Shown here in pieces: positions 1-5,935 of a DNA stretch of 6,676 nt; positions within the stretch are counted from its first letter, which is position 1; each line of letters starts with the position of its first letter. The DNA is taken from assembly GCA_014872655.1 (NCBI GenBank), contig WHHJ01000076.1, positions 1 to 6,676 on the forward strand. The letters run 5' to 3'. The position numbers and the translations under genes are program-made. The notes under the pieces are model-generated. The model was not told the DNA's origin. It searched no databases and was given only the letters and a program-made list of their open reading frames with translations. This DNA is from Clostridia bacterium (GTDB taxonomy: Bacteria; Bacillota; Clostridia; Oscillospirales; UBA644).

Positions 1-39
1 GTCCATTGATGCGCGGTATGTTACAAAGGAGACAAAGTC

Positions 40-915
40 ATGGAAAACAACAGATTTGAATTAAACAAAAACTTAGCGCAAATGCTGAAAGGCGGTGTCA
101 TTATGGATGTCACCACCCCGGAGCAAGCAAAAATTGCAGAAGCAGCAGGTGCGTGCGCTGTCATGGCATTGGAACGTATTCCTGCCGATATTCGTGCTGC
201 CGGCGGTGTCTCCCGTATGAGCGATCCGAAGATGATCAAGGGCATTCAAAACGCCGTCTCCATTCCCGTCATGGCAAAATGTCGGATCGGTCATTTTGCA
301 GAGGCGCAAATTTTGCAAGCCATTGAAATCGATTACATCGATGAAAGTGAAGTACTCTCCCCTGCCGACGATAAGTACCACATCGACAAAACAAAATTTG
401 ACGTTCCTTTCGTTTGCGGTGCAAAAGATCTGGGCGAGGCGCTGCGTCGCATCAATGAAGGAGCCGCAATGATCCGTACCAAAGGTGAACCGGGAACAGG
501 TGACGTGGTTCAAGCCGTGCGCCATATGCGTATGATGCAGTCCGAGATTCGCCGAATTGCCGGAATGGCGGAAGATGAATTATACGATGTGGCAAAAGAA
601 CTGCAGGTGCCTGATGATCTGGTATTGTATGTGCACGAAAACAAAAAACTGCCGGTTGTCAATTTTGCAGCAGGCGGTGTTGCTACACCGGCGGATGCCG
701 CTCTGATGATGCAACTCGGTGCCGAAGGCGTATTTGTGGGATCCGGTATTTTCAAATCAGGCAATCCCGAAAAACGCGCAGCTGCAATTGTCAAGGCGGT
801 AACGAACTTTACCGATGCCAAAATGTTGGCCGAGCTTTCCGAAGATCTGGGTGAAGCCATGGTCGGTATCAATGAACAAGAAATTCAACTTTTGATGGCA
901 GAAAGAGGGAAATAA
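40..915 (+). CDS. pdxS: PdxS, lyase (synthase) subunit of pyridoxal 5'-phosphate synthase
   Basis: PdxS builds pyridoxal 5'-phosphate from ribose 5-phosphate (or ribulose 5-phosphate), glyceraldehyde 3-phosphate and ammonia delivered by PdxT. It acts in the cytosol as a dodecamer in the DXP-independent B6 route. The 291-residue length matches the family (about 290-295), and the protein aligns end to end with my recollection of Bacillus PdxS, including the near-invariant blocks GGVIMDV (18-24), ALERIPADIRAAGG (43-56), DYIDESEVL (98-106) and NFAAGGVATPADAALMMQLG. The two Schiff-base lysines are present: K80 in PVMAKCRIGH, equivalent to Bacillus K81, and K148 in RTKGEPGTG, equivalent to K149. 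D23 corresponds to the conserved active-site aspartate. A clear AAAGGAGA Shine-Dalgarno lies 6-7 bases before the ATG. The stop is 3 bases before pdxT, so the two are translated from one operon. Any promoter lies left of the window. Confidence 0.98.
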   Translation: MENNRFELNKNLAQMLKGGVIMDVTTPEQAKIAEAAGACAVMALERIPADIRAAGGVSRMSDPKMIKGIQNAVSIPVMAKCRIGHFAEAQILQAIEIDYIDESEVLSPADDKYHIDKTKFDVPFVCGAKDLGEALRRINEGAAMIRTKGEPGTGDVVQAVRHMRMMQSEIRRIAGMAEDELYDVAKELQVPDDLVLYVHENKKLPVVNFAAGGVATPADAALMMQLGAEGVFVGSGIFKSGNPEKRAAAIVKAVTNFTDAKMLAELSEDLGEAMVGINEQEIQLLMAERGK

Positions 916-918
916 ACC

Positions 919-1503
919 ATGCAAATCGCCGTACTTGCCTTGCAGGGAGCATTTATCGAACATGAACAAATGCTCAAACGCCTCGGGGTCTCTTCGTTTG
1001 AAATCCGTCAAAAAAAAGATCTACAGCGGCCGTTTGACGGACTGATTATCCCCGGCGGCGAAAGTACCGTGCAGGGTAAACTGATGCGGGATTTGGGACT
1101 GTTCAATCCACTGCGTGAATTGATTTTACAGGGATTGCCCGTGTATGGAACTTGTGCCGGGCTGTTGCTTTTGGCAAAACATATTGAAAACGATGAACGT
1201 ACACACTTGGCGACCATGGATATTACCGCGGTCAGAAACGCCTATGGACGTCAGCTTGGCAGCTTTTTCACAAAACAGCCCTGTAAAGGTATGGGCACCA
1301 TCCCCATGACCTTTATCCGTGCCCCGTATATCTCTTCTGTACAGGCGAATACGCAAATATTGGCGCAGATTGGTGACCAAATTGTCGCAGCGCAACAAGG
1401 AAATCAGTTGGTTACGGCATTTCATCCGGAATTGAACGAAGATCCTTCCGTCCATCGTTATTTTATTGATCTGGTTGCTTCTGCCGGTGCTATCCATCCA
1501 TAA
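919..1503 (+). CDS. pdxT: PdxT, glutaminase subunit of pyridoxal 5'-phosphate synthase
   Basis: PdxT hydrolyses glutamine to glutamate and channels the ammonia into PdxS, with which it forms a 12:12 complex. It is a class I glutamine amidotransferase of 194 residues, the usual size. The triad is visible: nucleophile C79 in YGTCAGLLLLA, and H169 and E171 in AFHPELNEDPS. The oxyanion/glutamine-binding motif IPGGEST (44-50) and the conserved FIRAP (132-136) are also there. The ATG follows the pdxS stop by three bases. Its ribosome-binding site (GAGGGA) lies inside the last codons of pdxS, which favours coupled expression at similar stoichiometry. Nothing is missing and it should be functional. 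The last residues (AGAIHP) are an ordinary variable tail. Confidence 0.98.
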   Translation: MQIAVLALQGAFIEHEQMLKRLGVSSFEIRQKKDLQRPFDGLIIPGGESTVQGKLMRDLGLFNPLRELILQGLPVYGTCAGLLLLAKHIENDERTHLATMDITAVRNAYGRQLGSFFTKQPCKGMGTIPMTFIRAPYISSVQANTQILAQIGDQIVAAQQGNQLVTAFHPELNEDPSVHRYFIDLVASAGAIHP

Positions 1504-1547
1504 AACAAAATCAAAAAAAGATTTTCAAACTTTTTTATCCAAATCGT

Positions 1548-1587
1548 AAAAGCCTTATCAAGTTTATTCTCTTGATAAGGCTTTTTT
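1548..1587 (+). terminator. Rho-independent terminator of the pdxS-pdxT operon
   Basis: A perfect 15-bp stem pairs 1548-1562 (AAAAGCCTTATCAAG) with 1571-1585 (CTTGATAAGGCTTTT) around an 8-base loop, and a T run follows on the + strand. It lies 45 bases after the pdxT stop. The A-rich left arm gives a T run on the other strand too, so it could also stop - strand transcripts coming from the acetyltransferase at 1701-2186, whose stop is about 110 bases away. Confidence 0.93.
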
Positions 1588-1700
1588 GATTGAATCGATA
1601 CAAAAAAATAAAGTCTGGTATGTAACAATCATCGAAACAATCAACAGCAAAGTACGTATGAAGCGCAAAAATCTATCGTAAACAAGATCTCTGTCTTTAT

Positions 1701-2186
1701 TTATAAGTATTTCTGCATATAGATCTCACTCAGATAAGTACCGTCTTTTAGCTTAAACGCATTGGGTCTTTCAGAAACGACGCGAAAACCGAACTTTTCA
1801 TACAAATGCTTTGCACGCTCGTTACCTTCAATAAACTCAAGCTCCATGATCTCAGTTCCACGGTTTTGTGCTGCAGCGACAAGTTCCTCGAACATGGCAG
1901 AACCGATACCAATGCCCCAATAATCCTTAAGAATCGCAATGGCAATTGTTGCTCGATGGGATGTCTTTATGTCGCTTCTAAAACTGATCTCGCAGTTGCC
2001 TGCAACCGCATCATCAACATAGCAGGTTATCGCTAATGTATCGGGTGACGAACGAAGGCGGTTTACCCAACCTTCCTCTTGCTCTACGCTGCTATTCCAT
2101 TCTTCAGGATAACGCAAAAGATAATCTGTCTCTTTGCAAGCCTTTGTTATGTAATAATGTGAAATGAAAATATTATGAAAATACAA
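1701..2186 (-). CDS. GNAT-family N-acetyltransferase, possibly 5'-truncated
   Basis: This is a cytosolic acetyltransferase of the GCN5-related (GNAT) fold, which moves the acetyl group of acetyl-CoA to an amine; the substrate is unknown. The acetyl-CoA-binding motif A is plain at residues 90-98 (WGIGIGSAM), preceded by the strand HRATIAIAI (78-86). The C-terminal motif YEKFGF (129-134) and the closing strand SEIYMQKYL are typical. ETDYLLRYPEEW (19-30) and VEQEEGW (34-40) match a subgroup often annotated as GNAT or RimI-like. The only available start in frame is TTG at 2184-2186, with no Shine-Dalgarno. An in-frame stop lies about 33 bases upstream and no ATG lies between. Relatives normally begin with a strand of the type IRKAxxxDA some 15 residues before the homology seen here, and that part is absent. 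The family call is firm. Whether the gene is intact is doubtful: it may be a pseudogene or have acquired a new N-terminus. Confidence 0.85.
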   Translation of the reverse strand: MYFHNIFISHYYITKACKETDYLLRYPEEWNSSVEQEEGWVNRLRSSPDTLAITCYVDDAVAGNCEISFRSDIKTSHRATIAIAILKDYWGIGIGSAMFEELVAAAQNRGTEIMELEFIEGNERAKHLYEKFGFRVVSERPNAFKLKDGTYLSEIYMQKYL

Positions 2187-2269
2187 AAAATTGTATTGTC
2201 TAAAAAGAAATGATTTTTATATTTAATTACTTTTCCCTTTCCTTTCCTAATTTTTTTTCCTGATATGGA

Positions 2270-2300
2270 AACGGGCCGTCTCATGATTAGACAGCCCGTT
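2270..2300 (-). terminator. Possible weak terminator hairpin downstream of the sigma-factor gene
   Basis: An inverted repeat pairs AACGGGC (2270-2276) with GCCCGTT (2294-2300), then, after one mismatch, GTCT (2278-2281) with AGAC (2289-2292), around a 7-base loop. Read on the - strand it is followed by TTTCC, so the T run is poor. Position suggests it ends transcripts of the sigma gene that stops about 190 bases upstream. It also overlaps the end of a doubtful small reading frame. Confidence 0.45.
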
Positions 2301-2445
2301 CATGACACATATACAGTTTACGGCAGGTGCATAAAAGACGACCCACTTCAACACAGCTTTTTGCCTGTTGAAACATAGTTGTCCGCCATGAAAAGATGCA
2401 GTTTTGGCTTGCATCAACAGGTTTTATATCATGATTGTATTGCAC
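2287..2445 (-). other. Doubtful small open frame (29 codons from ATG, 52 from GTG)
   Basis: One - strand frame stays open for 65 codons (2484 down to 2287). Possible starts are GTG at 2443-2445 (52 residues) or ATG at 2374-2376 (29 residues, MFQQAKSCVEVG to CHERAV). Neither start has a convincing Shine-Dalgarno. The peptide is cysteine-rich (five Cys in the 52-residue version) and matches no family I recognise. It ends inside the GC-rich hairpin at 2270-2300. It could be a degraded gene end or a chance frame through structured DNA; I lean towards non-coding. Confidence 0.2.
2347..2421. repeat. Cluster of overlapping inverted repeats in the 2187-2488 gap
   Basis: TTCAACA (2347-2353) pairs with TGTTGAA (2366-2372). 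The same right arm, as CCTGTTGA (2364-2371), also pairs perfectly with TCAACAGG (2414-2421). Inside that wider pair, GATGCA (2395-2400) pairs with TGCATC (2410-2415). The first two pairings exclude each other, so the segment could switch between folds if transcribed. No known RNA family is recognised. The rest of the 302-base gap is AT-rich DNA with no supported gene. Confidence 0.45.
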
Positions 2446-2488
2446 GTATACACGAACATCAATACACCGATAATGGATTCTGTATTAT

Positions 2489-3994
2489 TTAGTTGGAATC
2501 CATAACATTTGACACAATATCGGAATCTGCAATCTGCTCAGAAAAATCACAAACCAACACCGGCTTTACACTTTCTTTTTCGGGTACTGACAACTCGCCG
2601 GAATGTACTGCAAGCGCTCCAATAATGCCCACCGTTCTATAGAATATTGTTTGTGCGATCACTTCTTCTACCATATTACCAACAGACTTTGGTGCATGTA
2701 CTGCCATTATTTGAGTGCCCAAATTTGATAGGCAGAAATAAAGCTCCGCAAATTGATTGATCTCTTCCGAAAGTATGGCTTCCATTTGCTCTTTTTGTTC
2801 TTTGGTAAGTACTGGTGCAGTCGAGAAATCTGCGGTTTTGCTGTAATGATTTGTTTCGGGAAGAATACCAAAATCTGCAAAAATGGCAAACCTTTTATCA
2901 TCAATACCGGCATATCCAGCAAATGCTCTACAAGTATACTCCCCGCATTCTTCGTTATAATCAATACCGTAGTTTATTCCTGTTGCTCCATCATAGATTT
3001 TCGATTTGCGTTCTGATTTCGGATTGGACTCCTCAAAGATAATATTTCCTTCACGCATGAGATCAAATAAGAACGCCCAAACCAAATGATTGTCGTCATA
3101 ATTTGAACCGGTGAAACCAATTCGACGAATTTCGGGAAGTTTAGACTTTACCGCTTGTAAAATATCGGTGAGCTTAGAAAGATATTTATTTTCTGCCGCT
3201 CGAATAAACTCATTGGTATAGTCTTCCGTAAAGATAACCAGATTGGTCTGATATTTACCTTTTGATAACACTGTTAAAAGTCCATATTTTACAAGCAATT
3301 CGATTTCATCTTCCAGATAAACTGATGCGACGCCAAGTTCAATTGCCAGTTCACGAACAGTCATGGGTGTATAGTAGGCACTTACAAGAATGTTACCTGG
3401 TAGTTTTCTTTTAAACAAATTTCTATATTCTCTGTTAGACTGACCGGAAAAAATGGTTACAAAATGAAAGATTGAAGGTTTATAACTTTTCTCACCGAAT
3501 TCTCTTTCCATACTAATACCTTCTTTCAATATTTTACGTGTTTTGAAAAGATAATATTTTACCATGTCAAGAGAAATATGAAGCTTCTTTGCTGTGTCAG
3601 CACAAGATAAGCCCTCCATATAATAAGCAACTGTGCACTCACGATATTCTTTTGCAAGAATCGCTAATTCTCTGCGAAGCATATTCATTTCATCGTTTTT
3701 TATTAGCTCAGAAACTACATCCATATCATAGCTGGCGATGTCCTGATCCAGTTTGGTATGTGAGTGAGCATTCTTTTTGCGTAGATACTTTTTATATGTA
3801 TTAGCTGCTATGGCCCAAATATAACCAAAGAACGCATGTTCATCTCGTAATCTCGATGCACTTTGAAGAATTGCCAGAATGATATCTTCTGCGAGATCCG
3901 CCGCATCTTCCTTATTGGATACACGGGAAAGCGCATAAGCATATATAGTTTTCAAGTTCTCTTCAATAAAAAGCGATACTTGCCTTTGCTCCAT
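2489..3994 (-). CDS. Sigma-70/ECF-like RNA polymerase sigma factor with a long C-terminal extension
   Basis: This protein of 501 residues would bind core RNA polymerase and direct it to particular promoters. Region 2 spans about residues 11-75: a helix-rich stretch with the DxAxDLAEDI motif (29-38) and FFGYIWAIAANTYKKYLRKK (55-74), matching the usual sigma2 'W-IAxNxxxDxxR' segment. Region 4 spans about 110-158: LAKEYREC, then YYMEGLSCADTAKKLHIS, then DMVKYYLFKTRKILKEG, a typical helix-turn-helix. ECF factors normally end near residue 180. Here about 340 more residues follow: a winged-helix-like segment (about 207-252, TVRELAIELGVASVYLEDEIELL...GLL), then a mixed helical/strand region with C350 and C355 that I do not recognise. 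No membrane segment is seen and no anti-sigma gene is adjacent. The ATG has a good AGGAG 6 bases upstream (4001-4005). The gene looks more AT-rich than pdxS/pdxT, suggesting a different origin. An IS110 element begins roughly 25 bases beyond the ribosome-binding site and may have cut off its promoter. Confidence 0.85.
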   Translation of the reverse strand: MEQRQVSLFIEENLKTIYAYALSRVSNKEDAADLAEDIILAILQSASRLRDEHAFFGYIWAIAANTYKKYLRKKNAHSHTKLDQDIASYDMDVVSELIKNDEMNMLRRELAILAKEYRECTVAYYMEGLSCADTAKKLHISLDMVKYYLFKTRKILKEGISMEREFGEKSYKPSIFHFVTIFSGQSNREYRNLFKRKLPGNILVSAYYTPMTVRELAIELGVASVYLEDEIELLVKYGLLTVLSKGKYQTNLVIFTEDYTNEFIRAAENKYLSKLTDILQAVKSKLPEIRRIGFTGSNYDDNHLVWAFLFDLMREGNIIFEESNPKSERKSKIYDGATGINYGIDYNEECGEYTCRAFAGYAGIDDKRFAIFADFGILPETNHYSKTADFSTAPVLTKEQKEQMEAILSEEINQFAELYFCLSNLGTQIMAVHAPKSVGNMVEEVIAQTIFYRTVGIIGALAVHSGELSVPEKESVKPVLVCDFSEQIADSDIVSNVMDSN

Positions 3995-4030
3995 ACTTTT
4001 CTCCTGTTACTATATATTTGCCCCTTGATT

Positions 4031-4250
4031 TATGGCAGCCAGCCATAGGCATGGGACATCTCGTTGCCTAAACTGTTAGAATGGGAGGGTAATGGTCTGA
4101 CCTTTTACTCCAAGGGCTTTTACGTCCGTGAGAAAGTCAGTCAGCCATCCCTCCTATTCGCAGTGTTCGATTTGTGCAGGTAGAGCCAATGCGTTCGTGT
4201 CAGCAAACAGATAGAATCGGCAATGGGTAAGATGGCTTTGTCCATTGCAA
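4031..4250 (+). ncRNA. Candidate bridge RNA of the IS110 element (limits approximate)
   Basis: IS110 recombinases use a bridge RNA encoded in the non-coding end upstream of the transposase, with two internal loops that pair with target and donor DNA. The DNA here folds accordingly. A 5' hairpin is possible (TATGGC 4031-4036 with GCCATA 4042-4047, or TAGGCA 4046-4051 with TGCCTA 4065-4070). A long stem follows: GGAGGG 4084-4089, ATGG 4092-4095 and CTGAC 4097-4101 pair with CCCTCC 4149-4154, CCAT 4145-4148 and GTCAG 4140-4144, enclosing a 38-base loop. A second domain pairs CGATT 4168-4172 with AATCG 4215-4219. A 3' hairpin pairs GCAATGG 4220-4226 with CCATTGC 4242-4248. The first loop contains AAGGGC (4112-4117), complementary to GCCCTT near the proposed right end (5579-5584). 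The role is inferred from family knowledge; the pairings are seen directly. Confidence 0.6.
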
Positions 4251-4272
4251 TTTCTAAACAGGAGTGATACTT

Positions 4273-5523
4273 ATGAACGCAGCAGGCATTGATGTTTCCA
4301 GCAGAAAGAGTATGGTAGCTATACTCCGTCCTTTTGGCGAAGTCGTAAAACTTCCCTTTGAGGTATGCCACAGTGCAGAGGATTTGTCCGCATTGGCGCA
4401 ACAGCTGAAATCCATCGAGGGTGAAACTCGAGTGGTCATGGAACATACAGGGCGTTACTATGAGTCCATAACCAAAGTTCTCCATGAAGCCGGCCTTTAT
4501 GTCAGTGTAGTGAATCCACTGCTCATTAAAGAGTATGGAGCCAATTCTTTGCGCAGAGTGAAAACTGACAAAGCCGATGCTATGAAGATTGCTCGGTATG
4601 CTCTTGACAACTGGGCAGATTTGCGAGACTATACTCCTATGGATACGATTCGCTATAATCTCAAAACCCTCAACCGCCAGTTTCAGCTTGCCTCCAAGCA
4701 GCGAACTGCAAGCTCCAACAATCTTATTGCGCTTTTAGATCAGTCTTTTCCTGGAATCCGCAAATGCTTTGACAGCCCTGTTCGCAGTGACGGCACGCAG
4801 AAGTGGGTGGATTTTGCTCACGCTTTTTGGCATGTGGATTGTGTGCGCAAACAAAGCCTTAACGCTTTTTCAGAGCGTTATCGGAAATGGTGCAAACGCC
4901 ACGGTTATTTCTTTAAGCAGGCAAATGCAGAGGAGGTATATACGCTTGCAAAGAATGCCGTTGTGCTGGTTCCAAAATCCGATGTGACCAAGGTGCTCAT
5001 CCAGGAGGCGGCAAACCAGCTCACAAGCATTTCGCGCTCCGTAGAAACTTACCGGACAGAAATGGAGCGCCTTGCGTCCATGCTGCCGGAGTATCCGGTG
5101 ATCATGCAAATGTACGGCGTTGGCAAGTCTTTTGGACCGCAACTCATGGCCGAGATTGGAGATGTGCGCCGGTTTGAACGCAAACAGGCTTTGGTTGCCT
5201 TTGCCGGTATCGATCCTATGCCCAATCAGTCCGGTGAGAAGAATATACGCAGCAACAAATCCTCGAAACGAGGCTCTCCGTACCTTCGTAAAACCTTGTT
5301 CAATATCATGAGCATCTACTTGAAATGTGCTCCCCAGGAAGAACCTATATTCCAGTTCCTTGACCGTAAGCGAACTGAGGGAAAACCCTACTACGTTTAC
5401 ATGACGGCGGCCGGAAACAAGTTCCTGCGGCGATACTACGCCCAGGTGCGGGACTATCTTGCCACGCTGGAGAATCTACCGCCCGTAGACATGGAATCCA
5501 CGGGATTGCAGCACACCACCTAA
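4273..5523 (+). CDS. IS110-family transposase (DEDD/serine recombinase)
   Basis: This enzyme carries out RNA-guided recombination of the insertion sequence. I start at ATG 4273 because AGGAG at 4260-4264 sits 8 bases upstream; a GTG three codons earlier overlaps that ribosome-binding site. This gives 416 residues. The N-terminal RuvC-like DEDD domain shows D7 (GIDVS), E57 (VVMEHTGRYYE), D99 and D102 (RRVKTDKADAMKIARY). A central helical part (about 150-275) follows. The C-terminal Transposase_20 domain starts near 280 (MYGVGKSFGPQLMAEIGD), continues with FAGIDPMPNQSG, where S320 is the likely serine nucleophile, and SKRGSPYLRKTLF. All catalytic residues are present and the frame is unbroken, so activity is plausible. 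It is transcribed away from the sigma gene at 2489-3994. Its upstream DNA is the candidate bridge RNA. Confidence 0.96.
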   Translation: MNAAGIDVSSRKSMVAILRPFGEVVKLPFEVCHSAEDLSALAQQLKSIEGETRVVMEHTGRYYESITKVLHEAGLYVSVVNPLLIKEYGANSLRRVKTDKADAMKIARYALDNWADLRDYTPMDTIRYNLKTLNRQFQLASKQRTASSNNLIALLDQSFPGIRKCFDSPVRSDGTQKWVDFAHAFWHVDCVRKQSLNAFSERYRKWCKRHGYFFKQANAEEVYTLAKNAVVLVPKSDVTKVLIQEAANQLTSISRSVETYRTEMERLASMLPEYPVIMQMYGVGKSFGPQLMAEIGDVRRFERKQALVAFAGIDPMPNQSGEKNIRSNKSSKRGSPYLRKTLFNIMSIYLKCAPQEEPIFQFLDRKRTEGKPYYVYMTAAGNKFLRRYYAQVRDYLATLENLPPVDMESTGLQHTT

Positions 5524-5545
5524 GCCCCCCATATTGATTGCTTTT

Positions 5546-5570
5546 TAAGCCGGCGCTCTGCGGTGGCTTA
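5546..5570 (+). terminator. Hairpin just after the transposase, possible terminator or right-end structure
   Basis: TAAGCC (5546-5551) pairs with GGCTTA (5565-5570). After a G-T pair and one mismatch, CGC (5554-5556) pairs with GCG (5560-5562), leaving a 3-base loop. It begins 23 bases after the stop codon and is followed by TTTG, a short T run. It may end transposase transcription or be part of the structured right end of the IS. Confidence 0.5.
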
Positions 5571-5618
5571 TTTGTGTTGCCCTTTTTGCTCTACCTGCTG
5601 TCTGTAAAATTCTCTTCT

Positions 5619-5651
5619 GTCAAGTCCAATTTTGGGCTTGACTTTTTATTT
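5619..5651 (+). terminator. Strong rho-independent terminator right of the IS
   Basis: GTCAAGTCCA (5619-5628) pairs with TGGGCTTGAC (5633-5642), with one T-G pair and a 4-base loop. TTTTTATTT follows on the + strand. It may stop read-through from the transposase. If the IS ends near 5585, this terminator belonged to a + strand gene that lay here before, now separated or lost. Confidence 0.8.
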
Positions 5652-5680
5652 GCAGGCTTTCTATGGTTTTTTTGAAAGCT

Positions 5681-5708
5681 TTCATCAATATAGTACCATA
5701 TTGATGAA
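5681..5708. repeat. Perfect 11-bp inverted repeat with overlapping palindrome
   Basis: TTCATCAATAT (5681-5691) is mirrored exactly by ATATTGATGAA (5698-5708) around AGTACC. A 10-base palindrome, GAAAGCTTTC (5674-5683), overlaps its left edge, and another GCTTTC lies at 5656-5661. No T run directly follows on either strand, so this is more likely an operator-like or mobile-element-end sequence than a terminator. No protein can be assigned to it. Confidence 0.55.
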
Positions 5709-5748
5709 TTCGGTTAAGTCCACAACCTAATTTTCTATAATAAGGAAA

Positions 5749-5883
5749 CTACTTACGTAAATTGCCCCGCACTCGGATTTTCGTAAACAGCGTATTAAAC
5801 ACTTTTTGCCCTTTGGTATCGGCTCGTTCCTTTTTTGTTAGATAAACATAGCAGAGTTTATTTTTTCTTACCCCCGCATTTTG
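5749..5883 (-). pseudogene. C-terminal protein remnant, family not recognised (44 codons)
   Basis: A - strand frame runs from just after an in-frame stop at 5884-5886 down to a TAG at 5749-5751. The peptide has a protein-like character (CYVYLTKKERADTKGQKVF then NTLFTKIRVRGNLRK) with a lysine/arginine-rich end, unlike the AT-rich noise nearby. There is no start codon with a ribosome-binding site. Another frame supplies ATG AAT CAA CAA TAT ATA GCA AAA TGC (reading down from 5906) and would join it by a one-base change in the run of six A at about 5861-5866, so this could be a short frameshifted gene. I cannot name the family. A chance open frame is not excluded. Confidence 0.35.
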
Positions 5884-5935
5884 CTATATATTGTTGATTC
5901 ATTCAGCACACATTCTTTTCTTCAATTCTATACTA

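Larger units (their letters stand above)
4018..5585 (+). mobile_element. IS110-family insertion sequence (ends approximate)
   Basis: The element consists of a structured non-coding left end (to 4272), a 416-codon DEDD/serine transposase, and a short right end with a hairpin. About 1.5-1.6 kb is normal for this family. IS110 elements lack conventional terminal inverted repeats and usually make no target duplication, so the ends cannot be set firmly from one copy. My tentative limits rest on a short match between TTGCCCCTTG at 4018-4027 and TTGCCCTTTTTG at 5577-5588, which could carry the shared core. The element separates the 5' end of the sigma gene from the remnants on its right. It appears intact, as no lesion is visible in the transposase. 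Confidence 0.7.

Noticed and set aside
1..39. Riboswitch or MocR-type (PdxR) control site ahead of pdxS
   Set aside because: Only 39 bases precede the start in this window, and they show just the ribosome-binding site. Nothing can be claimed about regulation.
73..525. Long - strand frames inside pdxS (also 510-872 and 757-1011)
   Set aside because: Antisense to a fully conserved enzyme gene; no ribosome-binding sites and no recognisable protein.
4141..4485. 114-codon frame on the - strand over the IS left end
   Set aside because: It overlaps the well-supported transposase start and the structured non-coding end, and it shows no protein-family character. Antisense shadow.
5714..5741. + strand promoter-like TATAAT at 5736-5741
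   Set aside because: The -35 (TTAAGT) is weak and no + strand gene follows. The region downstream reads as coding-like only on the - strand.
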